Assembly: GCA_000433115.1 (NCBI GenBank)
Contig: FR892218.1
Coordinates: forward strand, 9,998-23,796
DNA from: Ruminococcus sp. CAG:382
GTDB taxonomy: Bacteria > Bacillota > Clostridia > Oscillospirales > CAG-382
Direction of reading: 5' to 3'
Length of the DNA stretch: 13,799 bases
Of the stretch, positions 13,118 to 13,799 are shown piece after piece; within the stretch, counting starts at the first letter, position 1; each line of letters opens with the position of its first letter. Made by a program: the position numbers and the translations under genes. The notes beneath the pieces were generated by a model that saw nothing but the letters and a program-made list of their open reading frames with translations, did no database searches and was not told the origin of the DNA.

Positions 13118-13799
13118 ATGCTTTCATTAACTGTAAATTACAACACGGCTGCGCTTTGTCCCATTCTCGCGGTAATGCTGTCGGCTGTACTGTCTTATCT
13201 GATTGGCAGAAAAAGCGAAAGAGCGCGTGACATATTCGCGTCGCTCGTGGCACTCGGCGCCGCCGTATATTTCGGCGTATCGCTATTCTGCAAAACCGGA
13301 GCGGACGCTGCCTTCGGCATGACGGAGCCGACATTTGCTCTGAAAACCTCGCCGTTCAATGTGCTGTATGCTTTCATAGCCTCGGTAATGTGGTTTGTGA
13401 CAACGGCATTTTCGACACCGTATTTCAGGACATACGATGAACGCAACAGATATTACCTCTTTTCGCTCCTCACCTTCGGTGCGACAATCGGCGTATTCCT
13501 TTCGGCAACGTTGCTCACGCTTTTCATTTTCTTCGAAATAATGAGCTTCACCTCGTATGTCATGGTCGTTCATGACCGCAAGCCCGAAACGCTGAAAGCC
13601 GCTTCGACTTACCTTACCGTATCGGTGGTCGGCGGCATGTCAATACTGATGGGGCTTTGCATATTTGCGGCAAACAGCGCGAACACCCCGCTCAATACAT
13701 ACGCCGCCGTGTTTTTCATGCTTGTCGGCTTCGGCGCAAAAGCGGGCGCTTTCCCTCTCCATGTATGGCTACCCAAGGCGCATCCCGCCGCTCCCGCTC
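13118..13799 (+). CDS. Antiporter-like subunit 4, partial (runs off the right edge)
   Basis: An open frame with no stop before the window end; 227 codons are visible, about half of the expected length. Seen: four to six hydrophobic helices, helix-5 glutamate E140 in IFFEIMSFTSYV, a gap with HDRKPETLKAA (152-162), then K208 in GFGAKAGAFPLHVWLP followed by KAHPAAPA at the edge. These are the signatures of a NuoL/MrpA/HyfB-type antiporter subunit. The ATG at 13118 lies 15 nt after the preceding stop, with AAGGG about 10 nt upstream. The helix-8 and helix-12 charged residues lie outside the window. It is the fourth such gene in a row, with a helix-5 region different from those of subunits 1 to 3. 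Confidence 0.88.
   Translation, partial: MLSLTVNYNTAALCPILAVMLSAVLSYLIGRKSERARDIFASLVALGAAVYFGVSLFCKTGADAAFGMTEPTFALKTSPFNVLYAFIASVMWFVTTAFSTPYFRTYDERNRYYLFSLLTFGATIGVFLSATLLTLFIFFEIMSFTSYVMVVHDRKPETLKAASTYLTVSVVGGMSILMGLCIFAANSANTPLNTYAAVFFMLVGFGAKAGAFPLHVWLPKAHPAAPA

Noticed and set aside
8695..13799. Complex I (Nuo) reading of the antiporter-like genes
   Set aside because: The upstream genes are MnhE, F, G, B and DUF4040 types, which complex I lacks, and no NuoA or NuoB-like, NuoH or Fe-S genes are seen in the window.

Overview
The window looks like chromosomal DNA of a Gram-positive anaerobe of the Clostridia, most likely a gut-type Oscillospirales or Christensenellales relative. The evidence is strong AGGAGG-type ribosome sites, a lipoprotein solute-binding protein, consensus sigma-A-type promoters, roughly 50% GC, and a membrane complex of the Mrp/Mbh type. 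The lineage is an inference from style and was not searched. No RNA genes, CRISPR arrays, insertion sequences or phage genes were seen.

The layout is three transcription units. (1) Positions 16-2307, minus strand: a polar amino-acid ABC importer in the order binding lipoprotein, permease, ATPase, with its own promoter at 2377-2405. (2) Positions 2461-5846, minus strand: a DUF4855 glycosidase-like protein, an aldose 1-epimerase and an unrecognised beta-propeller-like protein. This unit is driven by a promoter at 5873-5900 and ends at a hairpin at 2387-2414. (3) Positions 6027 to the right edge, plus strand: a tightly packed operon of Mrp-type cation/proton antiporter subunits driven by a divergent promoter at 5964-5991.

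The third unit reads MnhE, MnhF, MnhG, a free-standing DUF4040 (MbhD-like) subunit, a fused MbhE-MnhB subunit, MnhC, and then at least four NuoL/M/N-like antiporter subunits. The fourth is cut by the window edge. The split of the MrpA C-terminal region into separate small genes matches archaeal and bacterial Mbh/Mbs complexes (membrane hydrogenase or sulfane reductase) rather than stand-alone Mrp. An oxidoreductase module is therefore expected to the right, but none is visible here. Together these proteins would form a large ion-pumping membrane arm that couples redox energy to Na+ or H+ gradients.

The most striking item is the binding protein at 1468-2307. Its domain order appears circularly permuted: behind an intact lipoprotein signal, the normally C-terminal part of the family comes first and the normally N-terminal part comes second, with ligand-contact residues kept and no obvious loss at the junctions. 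Other notable items are a terminator hairpin whose loop is the -35 box of the next gene, a tandem TAAAG repeat in the leader of the permuted gene, and a lysine-to-glutamate change at a key membrane position in one antiporter subunit.
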